64,000 nucleotides of DNA from Hirudinaria manillensis. Its lineage: Eukaryota > Annelida > Clitellata > Hirudinida > Hirudinidae. The notes under the pieces were generated by a model that ran no database searches, was not told where the DNA came from, and saw only the letters and a list, made by a program, of their open reading frames with translations. Shown one piece after another: positions 1 through 13,400 of this stretch; positions within the stretch are counted from its first letter, which is position 1; each line of letters opens with the position of its first letter. The translations under genes were made by a program, and so were the position numbers. Location of the stretch: NCBI GenBank assembly GCA_034509925.1, contig CM067536.1, forward strand, positions 3,396,501 through 3,460,500, in the 5' to 3' direction.

Positions 1-335
1 AAATTAGCTGGGTTTTTCATGACCGCATGCAATGTTTTGGACCAAATGCTATTTAGGGATGAAGTTGCAGTATTTCAAAACTTGCTGGAAATACAGAGCC
101 AAAGTTTTCGCTACGATCCAACGATGGTGAGTGAATCATATTAAGGGATACTTTTATACCCTATAAATACTTAATTATTTTTAATTTTGATTGAAATTAC
201 CAACTAATTTCTTTTCGAATTAATGAACGTTTACTTTGATTTTCTTTTTTTTCTCAGGTTGACTATATAAAGCTACACGAATTGGTTATGGAATATCTCA
301 AGCAAGAAGAGAAGAATAAGTACCTTTTAAACTAA
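1..335 (+). CDS. Receptor A: 3' end of a WSC-family receptor tyrosine phosphatase (partial)
   Basis: Two terminal exons are visible, 1-126 and 258-335, joined by a GT-AG intron in phase 0 and ending in TAA. The peptide begins KLAGFFMTACNVLDQ and ends NKYLLN. It aligns with the last two exons of receptors B, D and F, for example DAGFFISAFNIALMAD followed by DLYKKLHCFALHVM. It is therefore the C-terminal part of a catalytically dead second phosphatase domain (D2). The intron position matches the paralogues. The rest of the gene lies upstream of the window. It is the most diverged copy of the array, and its C-terminus lacks the YEN motif seen in D and F. The assignment rests on similarity to the neighbours, not on an active-site motif. 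Confidence 0.75.
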
Positions 336-1740
336 TTTTATTCAGTTTTTCCAGGGAATGTCGTTTGAGGTCGAAAGATACTTCGTACGAATGACATTGG
401 TTTATAAATTTACGATATCGGTAGACATATTTATGATATTGATAGAAAAATTTTTGATAATGATAGAAAAATTGCTGATATTGCTAGACAAATTTGTGAT
501 ATTGGAAGGGATATTTATGATATTGGTATACAAATTTTTCAATATTTCTATTCATACTTCAGCATCTTAGCTGATACGAATAACATTCAATTTTGCAAGA
601 ACTCAGTCGTAATTACAACAATTCGATCTTGCATGCTTGCTTCAAGTGAATTGCGATGAGACTTTTTTTTTAGAAACTATTACAAGCTAAATTGAAGCTG
701 GAATAATTTTATTCAGCTTTTATAAAGAATATCATTTGAGGTTTAAAGATGCTTCAAGAGTATGAGAATCGGTTCAAATTGTTTTCAACAATTTCCATCT
801 CTTCATACTTCAGTATCTTTGGTGACATAATTAATATTCAATTTCAAGATTAGTAATGTTTATTAATGCAGCATCGGTCTTGCATGTGTGCCTTATGTAT
901 TCAAGTTAATTGTGAAGTCACTATTTTCGAATAGATGTTGACTTTAAAGGATTGTATTTACTTACCACCAAAAAATCGTTTTGAAATAAATAAAAGAATA
1001 AAATAAATAATTTAGAAATTATTATTAAAAATGCTCGTAAATGACTTAATAGTCCTAATTATGCTAAAAAGCTTAACCAAAATTGTGAATTTGTAATAAC
1101 GAAAATGCAACGTTTTTAAGACTCATTGCCCAGATGCTGCCTAGAGTTATGCTAATTTATCCCAATGTGACATTTAGAGCTGAAAACATGAATAAACCGG
1201 TTGAAATGACCATGAATATAATTCAAACATTTGATGTTAAAAAATGAAATTTTAAATTTAAAAATGTTGCACTGAAACGGTTATTTGTTATAAAATTTAG
1301 GAGTTCATGACTCATTCAAATCTAAGAGATGGGCTCTGTTTCAGAATTCGTAATTAATTCGTAAAAAAAAATCATCTCGCTAATATGCTAATATGTTATT
1401 TGAACAATGCAGGCAGTTCAATTACGGAACAATAGTGAACGATTCGTACATCAATGCAAAGATATTTTGAGAAACAAATTTGCATTTATAATTGATTCGT
1501 AATTGATTCATAATTGATCTAAAAGCGTTTAAACGTGAACTCGAATTAAAACCAGTTTGAACTTATTCCTAAAAGTCATTTAAAATTTTGAATATGAGTA
1601 ATACAATATTGTCTTTATAAATCAAAAGTCATTATTCTCAGACTTTATATGCTTATATAAACCAATCATTTGTAGGAACCGGTTTTGTGAGACTTAGGCA
1701 CGTAATCTTAGTTTACGTACAGTCTTAGAGATTTAGAATT
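336..1740. other. Intergenic, AT-rich, with a diverged tandem duplication
   Basis: No gene recognised. Two diverged copies of a roughly 300-bp segment lie at about 340-660 and 700-930. Both contain a 'ttttattcag' start, a 'catacttcag' core and a 'tcttgcatg' end. Copy one also carries short tandem repeats of about 24 bp built on 'gatattg.tagaaaaatt' at about 413-540. The remainder is simple AT-rich sequence that presumably includes the promoter of receptor B. Confidence 0.6.
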
Positions 1741-4700
1741 ATGGTTGTCATCTCTCTTGTGATCAGAATTTGTTTTATTTTCTTATTTTGCCCAAGAAAA
1801 GGTAAATTTGCTTTTTAATCAATGCACATTTAAATTATTATAAAATTAATCGCTATGGAACAATTATTGAATATAAATGAATGACACAGAATTTTATGTC
1901 GAAGTAAATGTTGATAAGCAAAAATAATGGTTATCAATAATCTACTACCTTTTGCTAATAATTAAATTACTAATAGCATTTGGCCAAGAAATATACTTGG
2001 GATGTTACGACAAATTGCCTGGATTATCTCCAAACATGGCGAACGTCCGCTCTGTTGCTGATTGCAGGGCTAACTCCAAAAATGAACCAGAAGCACCGTA
2101 CTTTGTTGCAGTTCAGGTTAAGTTTTGAATAAAAACTCTACCTTTTAGATAGTTCTGACGTTCAGACGTAATTATTCAGACCTATTTAAATGACATTTAT
2201 GGCGCTGTATAAATGACATAATAATATGTATATTTGCTTAGAAAATAAAGTGTTTTACTGTTAATAAAAGTTCATAAAAATTAGGACAGCACAAATTGTT
2301 ACTATGGAAACGAATTGAGCGCGAGAGTTCCATCGTCCAATTGCAACTTGACTTGTGCCGATGACGAAGGGAATTGTGGAGGAAAAAGTTTCTTTGCACT
2401 TTATACAGGTCTGCTATTAATTATATTATTATTATTATTATACTATTATATTATTTATTAACTAATTTTGCCTTTTTTGGAGATGCAAAAATTGGATAAC
2501 TGTCATTGGATAACTGAAATATTGAACCAAGAATTGCCATTTCATTTAGGCAACTAAATATAATTAAATTATTTAATATTTTAAATTAAGATATATAATA
2601 ATTAATAAATATAATTAAAATATTTGATAAATTTGATAAAATATAGTCTAATTATATTTTCTAATAATTACCAACATCTGAATTTTCTAAGCTGTATCAT
2701 GTGAATGTCGTAAGGCTTCCATTCTGTTTAGCCATGATTAATCGTTATGTAATAAATATAAAAAATAAAAACGTTGCAAAGTTCATATAGGATTGCTTAT
2801 CTCAATTTACGTTATTTTATCTTATAAGAGGTACCATCTTATCGTGGATGTTACCATGATGGAATCAGGACATCACAGAAAGTAACCGATCGAGAAATAA
2901 CTTTGGCTAAATGTAACAAACTATGTTCAGGACACCGAATCCAGTACATGGGAATCCGGGTAAATTATGAATCCTAATGTGCTCTATAATGAAATATAAT
3001 TAAATATTCTATAATAGCATTTTCTTTTACATGGTAAAATAATATAAAAGGTGCAATTGGCAATAGATTAAATTTATCATAATTATTTTAATATTTTAAT
3101 CGTACTTGTAATATAATAATTTTAATTCAACTTGTTATAAAGTTTAGTTTTATTATAACGTGAAGTCGTTAATAAATTATCATAAATTCAAGTGCGATAC
3201 TGGATTGTAAACAACGCAAATCTTGAGTTTCTTAACAGCCATAATTTATCGATTTAAAAAGATTGCAGTTTTAATTAATAAGTTAATTGAAAATGGATTT
3301 AAAGGGGAAAAAAATATTAATCAAACGTAAACCAATGCTCATATTCAGCTGAAAATGATACCGAATGTATTGACTCTAAAAACGTTTATTGATAGGATGT
3401 CGAAACCTGTCTCTGTTTCAATACTTTCGAAGGTTTAGCAAGAGCTCCAGAAAAGCATTGTGACAAGTTTTGCGACGAAAGATCACGCAAAGAAAAATGC
3501 GGAGGAGACGCGTCTATCAGCGTTTATGCGGGTGAATATTTCTTATTTTCTGACTATTGATGGATAAAAAGAAATAAAACATTTTGACCGAAAAGATTTT
3601 GTATTGTGAATTACAATAGAAAGTTGATTGTAGATCGAGAAAAAATTAAAAATAACTCTGCTAATATTTAAAAATCAATTTAAAAATAAATTATATTTAG
3701 TTTATTTTATTTTAACCAAAATAAAATAAAAACTTTGTCCTATTGCAGTTGAATTTTTCCCTGGTCTGAGTAAAAAATATACTGACGTGTTTAACTGTCA
3801 AAATAGACGAGCTGAACTGAGTCTTACTTGCAGTGAGGCCAAATGCAAACCTGGTTGGAAAGGAGACATTTGCAACATTCGAGGTTTCAAGATCTTCACG
3901 GCAACGCTTTTTAATTAACTTTAATTTTCAAAAATTAAATGTTTAATTTATATAAATTAACTATAAATTATGTTATAGCAATAAATTAAATAAGACGCTA
4001 CTCCTGATATTTGAAATTTTAGATTGCACCGTTAACAATGGCAACTGTGGAAAGCATAAGTGCCAAGAAATTATCGTTGGTCGTCAAATTACTTCCGAAT
4101 GCGTTTGCGAACCTGGATTCCAAAGCAGTTCAATTTATCACGATTGCATAGGTTTCCATGTGCTTTTTCATTTATTGTCTATTTTTATTAGATATTTTTT
4201 GGTTATATTAGCCAAAAGTAAATCATTTTTATAAAACATTCCTTCTAATAATTCATGTAAATGCTATTAAATTCATTGCAGACATAGATGAATGTCAGAG
4301 CAATCCTTGCATTGAACCAACTGAAACCTGTGTCAACACCATCGGATCTTTTACTTGTGTCAATAAACCGATTCACGATGGCAAGAATCGTTATATTTTT
4401 ATTAATAATATTAATTTAATATTTTTTTGATTAATATAATAATTAATGTTAATTAATTGGTGTGAAATAAACAATTACATTTGCAGAAGATAAAAAGAAA
4501 GATGATGATGATGATGTTACTACCCATCAGCACATCGACACAACAACCCAGTTTAATGAACTTCCTGACTACATGCCTTTGGATTCAGAAGAAAGTGAGC
4601 TGTTAATCTAAGTTTTGCATAACTTAGTAATCAATAGATTATAATTTATTTGTAAACAATTATGGCAAAATAATTTTTTTTTTGTTTTCAGAAGGAAATA

Positions 4701-7700
4701 CCGGCAAAATAGTCGGTGGTGTCTTAGGTTTAATAGCAGTGATTTTCATCGTGGTGGCAATGGCTGTATTGTTCTACTATTTATTTATCAAAAGGTTACA
4801 AGTTACAAATAAAATTATGAACGTATTTTTTTTTGCACTCATTCTTTTTACATTCTTTCAACAGGAAAAACAAAGTTGACGACGAAAACAATGGTATGAT
4901 TGAAATCATTAATCAATTGAAGATTACTGCTAATTATTTCTTAAAGAATTTATTTTTAAAAACTAAACTTGAAATATTCATAAGTCATGAGCTCGGAAGT
5001 GAAGCTAGAGGCTTCTGAATCTGAAAGTACCAGGATTAATCTTTGTGACGTGAATGAATATTACTTCAAAAACAAGGATGACATCATTCATCAATTTAAT
5101 GTAAGTCTGACTCATCATTAGTCATGTTATGGTTTAATAAATTAAAACAAATATAAATATTAGTTAATATTTCATTAAATATGTTAGTATTTCTAATAAA
5201 TCCTAATTAAATGATTTAAGAGATGTCGAAAAGCTTTCGATCATCCCCAAACAGTGGCTTCCTTGTCAGAAAATATGCATAAAAACAAATTTGAAAACAT
5301 TCTGCCTTGTAAGTGATTCATTGACATCCTTAACCTTTGACATCAGTTGAAGTCTTAAAACCACAACCGTTTGATTAATTGATTTTAATCTCAAAGACGA
5401 TCATAACCGAGTCCATATGGAGATCGAAAATGATTACATCAACGCTAGTATCGTTCAGGTGGCTAATTTATATTTACCTTGTAAATCTTTAACCTTTTTA
5501 TAATTAATTGTGGTTTTTAATTATTGTAAATCGTTTCTCAGACATATGGTGAATCGTCGAATTTGACTTTCATCGCGGCACAAGGTAAGTTTCAAGATCA
5601 GTTCCATTCTTGGACAAGCTTTCTCTGCTAGCTGCTCTTATTTGAGCAAATATTTTACGATAGATTTTTGATAAATTTTTAACCATCGAAAGGTCCTACA
5701 CTGGAAACAACTGAAGATTTCTGGAGGATGGCATGGGATAACAATGTCAAAGTAGTTGTCATGCTAACTCAATGTTACGAACACGATAAGGTTAGTTATT
5801 TGTGTTGAAATGCTGTTGTGAGGTTTTGAATCCGAGATGTCGTGTTTGATTAGGTAAAGTGCCATCAATATTTTCCATACGAGGGAGAAATTGAGGTCGG
5901 AGACTTTGTTGTAAAATTTCACGAGAAAGAAGAAAGATTAAACTTTGTTAAACGAATCTTCAAAATTGCACGCGTAAGTCACGCGGAGTTTCAAAGTCAC
6001 TTAAATAAATTATTATGGTTACTTAAATAAAATTGTTAATAAATATAAACATGTAACCTTACTAGAGTATAACCGTTTACGATTGGGCAAGCAATTAATT
6101 TTTGGACTTCCTTTATAAAGCTGATTAATCATATTAAATTATTCTGGATTTTTTGTGAATAAAAAGTGATATTTTTGCTTTATAAATACTTTAAAATAAA
6201 TTCAGTTTATTAATAAAAATCTAAAAATAACCGTTTAAAAACCTGCCCTTAAATTTATTCCATGAATTTTGAGTTGAAGTTCTGACTGATGATATTAAAT
6301 TCGTTGAAAATTGTAATTACATGTTACAATTGAACAAAGGAACTTAACGTTCTAACAATTTACAGAATCATGAAGAAAGAGAAGTTTGTCATTTTACTTT
6401 CACCTCGTGGATGGACGACTCAGTCCCAGAAAATATATTCAGTTTGTTGAATCTTCGTGAAAAAGTACTGTCCATGGCTGGTAGTGAATCTCCCAACAAA
6501 GTCGTGATTCACTGCAGGTTGGATGTTAAAGTTTAAAATCAAATTTCATTTTTAAATTATATTCATAATTTTCAGTGATGGAGTTGGAAGGGCAGGGACT
6601 TTCATAGCACTGGATTATTTAATAAGACAAGCAGAACGAGAGGGTTGCATTGATTTCTACGAGTGCTTAAATTTCCTGAGGAATCAGAGATGCAATATGA
6701 TTCAAACTCCTGTAAGCACCAGTTTAATCTCACTTAATATCAATGTTCACTTTTGTCCAAAACATGTAAATTAATTTGCTTGAGAAATACTTAATTAATA
6801 TTTATTGTTAAATCAGGATCAATATGCACTATGCTGTCGAGCTATTGCGATGTTCCACGCGATAGGAAAGTCAACTTTCATACCCGCTGACGATTTTGAT
6901 GCCTTTAAATATAAAATGGATAAAATGACTGATAAATTGCTCCATAATCAATTTGAGGTTTGTGGTTTGTACTTAAAATATTTGTATCAAAATATAATAT
7001 AGTCAAAATATTTGTATTAATATTTGCTCTATTTTGATAGTTAATTGACTCAGAAGTTGTTGCTAAAGAAGGTAATCGTTGCTGTTTGTTGTTGAATATT
7101 TGATTTTATCGAATTCGTTTTTTATGTGTCTGTTGCCCATTTAAATAAATGTATTACAGTTTGTATAATAGATTGTATTTTATTTGTAATTAGTTAATTC
7201 CGTAATTATTAAGTTATTTACAACCGCAGCTGTCAACAAGGTCGTCATAAATTGTTCGTCAGGACCAATAGAAGTTATTCATGCACCTGTGAGTGAATCA
7301 TTGTATTTAAAATATTTGGAATTTATTATTCTTTAACATCGTGTAAACTATTTTATATTTTCTGCTTTTAGAGTTCCCAGAAAATGCTGTCGTACGTCGT
7401 GGGTGTCAAATCCAACGCGCTTGTAGAAGAGGATATTCTTGAACTACACAGCGGAATTGACAGTATTTTCATAATGTTGGACAAGGAAATGGTACGTTTA
7501 AAGTATTTGCATCCCGAAGGAGACAAATTGCATCTCGGAATAAAAGAGGAAAATTTGTTAGCATGAAATTTGATTGATATTTTAAATTTATTTGCATAGG
7601 TGCACGACGATGATCAACAGTTTCTTCATAGAAGCGGTTCCATTCAGCTGATTGAATCATCTGATTTTGACAGTTACAAGAAATATTCTTTCAAAGTCGA

Positions 7701-8527
7701 AAAAAATGGCGGAGTCACAGAAAGAAGTAGCGGAAGTTCTGATCATCATAGTGTTAGGATCAATGTTTTTTAAGATTAATAATGCTTTTGTTAGTGAATG
7801 AACTTTTATGAATATTTAATTATAACAATTATAATAAGGTAGCTAAATATAATTTTAATCTTTATGACCACGGTTTTGATAAACATTTTTTAGATTAACG
7901 TCATCCCAAATGCATTCTTACTGCACGTCATGGAAGACGTCACCAAGTCATTTGATGTCATCAGTCAATTGTATTCAGTTGTAAAGTCAATTTCGAGTCA
8001 TGTAGACAGATGTGCTATCACAGTACTAAGCAGGTTATTTTAAATATATATTTTGGATATAAGTAAAAATATTTCAAATATATTCAATTGAATTTCTATT
8101 TCAGGAATGGATACAAAGATGCTGGATTCTTTATTTCTGCTTTTAATATCGCGTTAATGGCTGATATTTCTAAAGAAATTGACATTTTTGAAACAGTATT
8201 TGAATTGAGAAGGTTGCAACCCGAGATGATCAGTAACTTTGTAAGTGAAATCGATGTTCTTTTTGGTTTAATGTTTGCAATTAGGTTACCTTTAACAGGT
8301 AATAAATTTATTGGAATCTTTTAAGTTATTCAGAATTTTGTCATCCGATGACATTAATTTTGAATGGCGGATTAGAAAAAATGTTGTTGAATCTTTTTAT
8401 TTCATCCAACTTTGAATTCCAGGATTTATACAAGAAGTTGCATTGCTTTGCGTTGCACGTGATGGAAACATCAGAGATAGTTTTGGACACCGGGTCAAAT
8501 GGAGAGGAAAGAAACGAAAATAATTAA
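1741..8527 (+). CDS. Receptor B: WSC-EGF receptor-type tyrosine phosphatase, complete
   Basis: About 27 exons encode roughly 955 residues. Order: signal peptide (1741-1801); WSC 1 (1977-2116, 2285-2408); WSC 2 (2829-2959, 3396-3531); EGF-like modules (3749-3883, 4023-4151) and a DIDEC calcium-binding EGF (4282-4380); an acidic stalk (4487-4594); a transmembrane segment (4692-4794); phosphatase D1 (5009-6957); linker and D2 (7041-8527). In D1 the P-loop is HCSDGVGRAGT, split by an intron after HC. The nucleophilic Cys and Arg are kept, but A becomes D and the residue after Arg is Ala instead of Ser/Thr. The WPD loop reads WMD, and KNRY reads KNKF. Activity may therefore be reduced. D2 has no catalytic Cys at the matching place (VLSRNGYKDAGFF). 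The receptor family normally signals by dephosphorylating tyrosine at the plasma membrane. The C-terminus (ERNENN) lacks the YEN motif. One intron appears to use a GC donor at 4381. Confidence 0.85.
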
Positions 8528-10417
8528 TGAACTAATTTTTGATAACACATGTGTTCTTCCTTAATCCTTACCTGCAATTTTTTTATAATAATAATTATAA
8601 TAAATATATTTTAAGACTTTCTTGTAAACTATATTATAAATTTATTTATTCAATGATGGTTTCGATTTAATTTCCTTAACAAATCTTGAATTTTGATTGT
8701 TAATTGTGATTTTTTATGAGGATTTAAACTAAATACAGCTATTGACCGTGATCAGATAAACACATGATAATTTTGGAAATCCACCAATCCACAGAGTTCA
8801 TTTTAATGGAAAAATCTGTAACCTGTCCAACTTATACTGTATTTCCCTAATAAAATTTAAAAATTTTAAAGTTATTGATTTTCTTTATTTTTTAATTTGT
8901 CAAATTGAAAATAAAATTGGAAATAAACATTTATTTGAGTAACGTTTTGTGTCTTTTAAAATCATTTTATCTTTTATTGTCAACTTTTGAAAAGCTGAAG
9001 CACTTTTTTTATGCCGTAAGTAATTGGGTCGTGTAAAGACCAAAAATGATAGTTAATTCTCTTAATGACTCTTGGTATTCAAGTAGTCCACAAATAAAAA
9101 AAACTTGAAAATTTTAGGAAAATTACAATCAGTGTTTAGCTATCTGATAAAGCTTTGAACATTGTAATAAAGTAGGGGTGTTTTATTAATATTTTTTAGA
9201 ATTTATTTTTTTTTGTTCTTATATTAAATATAAATCTCATCCTCGGAAGCAATTGGAAACAATAGTGACCAATTGCTTTGATTAAGATTTTAAGTCCTTT
9301 TTGTGTAAAATGTCCTCCAGTCGTTGTTTTGTGATAGTTTCGAATATGAAATCCGTATGGCAGTGTGCAATCGAATACATTAATTACATTTAATGCAAAC
9401 CACTTTGATATAAAAGAGATAACACTCTCTTCGATTTATGAAGAGCCTAACATGATTTTTGATTCGACTTTGTAAAGCAATGATAGTAATATGATTTGTA
9501 TAAACTATGTGAGCAAGCGACAAGTAGCGTTCAAGTCTATGCTTTTCTTTACGCCACATATTTAGGAAGATTTAAATATTATTTCTGTTTGACTAATGCA
9601 AGATGCTTCACTCCTGATGGTTTGTGATTTATCCTGATATTGAATTATTATATGAAACGTTTTCGTCATTGGTATTTAGTTGGTAAAGTGAAATTTTTTC
9701 CTGGCTTACGTCCTAATTCTAATCGTGATGATTCAATAGCTGTATATAGCTTGTTATTCTCTCTGTCTTTCCAAACCAGTGCATTCATTTTCATGTTAAA
9801 TAACTTCCAATATTGTTATTCCAGAGTATATTGAAATTCTTGTCAATTATCGCCGCTAGAGATTAATTTGAGGCGGTTAATTGATGGTCAAATACGAAAT
9901 TATATCCATAATAGCATTAAATTGTTTAAAAATCAATTATTCAACAATTATGTAACAAACAAAAGACAAACAACAAAACTTTCGAAGCATTGATTAACAA
10001 TAGGATGATATTAAGACAAGAATGAACTGGTTTGTGAATACCAAATTGTCAGCAGATATAAACAAATAAATAAATAAATAAACAAATAAATAAATAAATA
10101 TTAATATCCTAAAAGTATTTATTTTCAGTTACTAAGTAATATTCATAAGATGCAATTCTTAAAAAGAATGATATGGACCGAACAATTTAGAATGTTTCAA
10201 AATCTCATTAATTTACGCAAAATGTTTTGATTTGCTCTCAAAGTAAACCCTGAAACTGCGCTTCACAGTTTAATCAGGTCCATACACATTTACCTTTGAG
10301 ATTCAAATTAGAAAATTTACAAATCATTGCTCAATCATTGAAGTAGTATATATATAGTTTAGCCTGCTTAACTGATAATAATATTGGTATTTAATCTTGA
10401 AAACGAATTTTCAAATT
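8528..10417. other. Intergenic between receptors B and C
   Basis: No gene recognised. AATAAA-type signals lie downstream of receptor B, for example near 8,850. An AAAT/AACA microsatellite occupies about 10,064-10,101. A stretch at about 9,676-9,740 reads VGKVKFFPGLRPNSN, reminiscent of the EGF exon start V.FFPGL in receptor B, but it is too short to call a relic. Confidence 0.5.
10064..10101. repeat. AAAT microsatellite
   Basis: Run of 'aaataaat' units interrupted by 'aaac', upstream of receptor C. Confidence 0.8.
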
Positions 10418-13400
10418 ATGGATAATACCTCCCATACATTTATAATCCATTTTATTTTATTTATCTTTATCCAAAGAGGTAAGCTTATTTCTTAATATTC
10501 ATATTTGATAAAATAAAATTGTAACTATCAAAGATTTAACTATCAGATTTAACTTTTAACTTAATTAAATAATCGAGTTATTTTAATGTCATTATATTTT
10601 AATGGTTATTTATGCGAACTGATAGCTTCTTGTCAAGTACTTTACGTGGGATGCTACGACAAGCTGTCAACAACTTTCAATCCGATATTGGATCCAATCC
10701 AATCACCTGTTAATTGCCTGGAAGAATGTAAACCTCAAGGCGCTTCTTTTGCAGCAATTAAGGTCGAATGAATTTACCTATTTAAATGATTATTACATGT
10801 AATATTTTACTAAAATAAACCTTAATATTAAATTATTAAACTATATAAAGTATTTAGTTTTATAATATTTTCTTGAAATATATGCATTTAAATAAAATTA
10901 ATTCGGGAATTATGCATTTTTGACAATATTAAGGATGGTTCGCATTGCTTTTGCGTGAACGAAACAAATACAAAAGTTAACTCGTCTAATTGTAAATCGT
11001 TGTGTTCCGAACATGATGGTTCTTGTGGTGGAAAGGATTATTATTCTCTTTATTCAGGTTTGATTCTATGAATTACTTTAAAGAAATTATAACAACTACA
11101 TTAATAATTAAAGTCTTAATTATTTAAAAGGCCTTATTGGCAGAATTATTAATCGTTTCACTAGCCAACTTTAGTGTGTGATAAAATATGCAAATGATGT
11201 AAATTATATCATTATATATATCATTTGTAATGATATCAAAATGCTTCGCAACACTTAATTCGTACAAATATAAACTATATTTAATACAATATCTAATTAA
11301 TATTCAGCCGTACCTACATATCATGGATGCTTCAAAGATAGTATCGAAGATAGGGACCTACCGATGATGTCAACATCAGATAACTTTGAACTAACCGTTG
11401 AAGGATGCTACGAAAATTGTTCCAGGGAAGGTTATAGCTTCATGGGAGTTCAGGCACGTTAAGATCTGATAATTTCCAGCAATTAATGAGACCTGTATTT
11501 CTTGAATTAAATAAAATAATCGAGATTAATTAAGTTATTGTCATTCGCTTGAAATTTTAATTCTTTGCTTATTGTTTAACGGTTTGTTACATGAATTCAT
11601 AAATTTAAGAAACATTCCTTAAAAAACGATAAACAATTTTAAATAATTTTAGACAATAATTTATTAATCTAATTAAATTAGCTATTAATAAAATACTTTT
11701 GTCATTAGTTAATTATTGCAAATGAAGAGAAATTCCAGAGATCTGAAAATATTATTAGTAATAATATACTATATTATTATTTATATTTAGATTATATTAT
11801 TATATAATTATTTATATAAATATATTTTAATACATAATAATAATTTATTAGACTGGAGGACAATGCTTCTGCGGTCATACTTTTGGAAAGCACGACATGG
11901 CAGAAGAAACAGAATGCCAAGTGCCCTGCTCAGGACAATCTAATAAAATGTGCGGTGGAACAACAAGAAATAATATTTATGCAGGTAACATCTTTTTGTC
12001 TTTATATTTTTATTGTATATTCTGACTGACTGAGCGACATAAAGCGAGAAAATGCATTTATTAATTTTATAGAATTAATAATTTATTAATTAATAAATTA
12101 TTACTTTAATAGAATTGAACTGGTTATAAATTGGAACATAGGAACGTCATGTGTTGGTTAATTTGGTAATAATCGATTTCCAAATTAAATAAATATAGAT
12201 TTAGTACTATAAAGTACACAAATATATGTAAAATTCAATCCATTATTTGAAGCACAATTTGATAATTCGATAAATTAAAATTACTAATAATATGGTTAGT
12301 AGAAAAAATATTTCAATAATATTTTATAAATGAAATAAATGATAATAAATTCCTTTAAGTTAATCATTTCCTTGGTCTGAACATGAATTACAAGCAAGTG
12401 TTTCGATGCGTCGACGGAAATGGAAACTTTAAATACAAATGTGTGGATAACAAATGCCAATATGGATGGAAGGGAGCCATGTGCAATATTAGAGGTTTTG
12501 TAATAAATAATAATAATAATTTTTTTATTAAACTTTATGTTACATTTTCTAGATTGTTTTAATTCTTTTTTGGCATACTTCCGTACTTGTTACGTGTTAT
12601 CATATAGATTTTAAATTTTAGATTGCAGCATAAATAATGGCCATTGTGGTGAACATAAATGTGAAGAAATTAGAATTGGCACTCAATTAATTTCCGAATG
12701 TGTTTGCAAGGAAGGATTTCATAGCAATTCAATTTATCACGAATGCACAGGTTGATCAACTCTGCAATCAATCATTCAATCGATCAATTAATCAATCAAT
12801 CAATCAATCGGTACACTTATCTAAACGATCTGACGTTTAAATCATCTCAAATATTATTTATTATCCGTAATAGACATCGATGAATGTCTAAGTAATCCTT
12901 GTAATGGACCATCTGAAACCTGCATTAACACTCACGGATCGTTCAAGTGCAACTGTTCGCCTGGATATAATTGCACCAATAAGACAGCTAACGAAGGTGA
13001 GAAACTAATCAAACGTGTATTAATATCCTAAGAAATTGAAATTATTAAAAAAAAGAAGAAAGATGTCATTACTTAAGCTTGCAAGAATGAATTTGATTGC
13101 GAGCTTCAAGATTTCATGTCCGTTCGACAGATTCGATTATATCATAGCAGTCATTGATCTGGATTTAAATAATATTTTGGAACTAAGTTGCCAAAAAAAT
13201 TAAAATAAATTCACTTACTCTCCATTATTTAGAATTAAACGTGGGCGGAATAATTGGAGTCTCTTTTGGAATAATAACAGCACTCGTTCTGGTGATGGCT
13301 GCTGCATATTTTATATATTACATGGTTTTTAAAAGGTTTGTTATCAGATATTGAAAAAAAAAGAGATGATTGCTTAATAAGTTAAGTAATAACTTCATAA

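Noticed and set aside
9640..9834. Possible relic EGF exon (VGKVKFFPGL)
   Set aside because: The match to receptor B is only about six residues, with no cysteines following; likely chance.
12763..12812. ATCA and other short repeats as a CRISPR-like array
   Set aside because: They are simple microsatellites without spacers in an animal genome.
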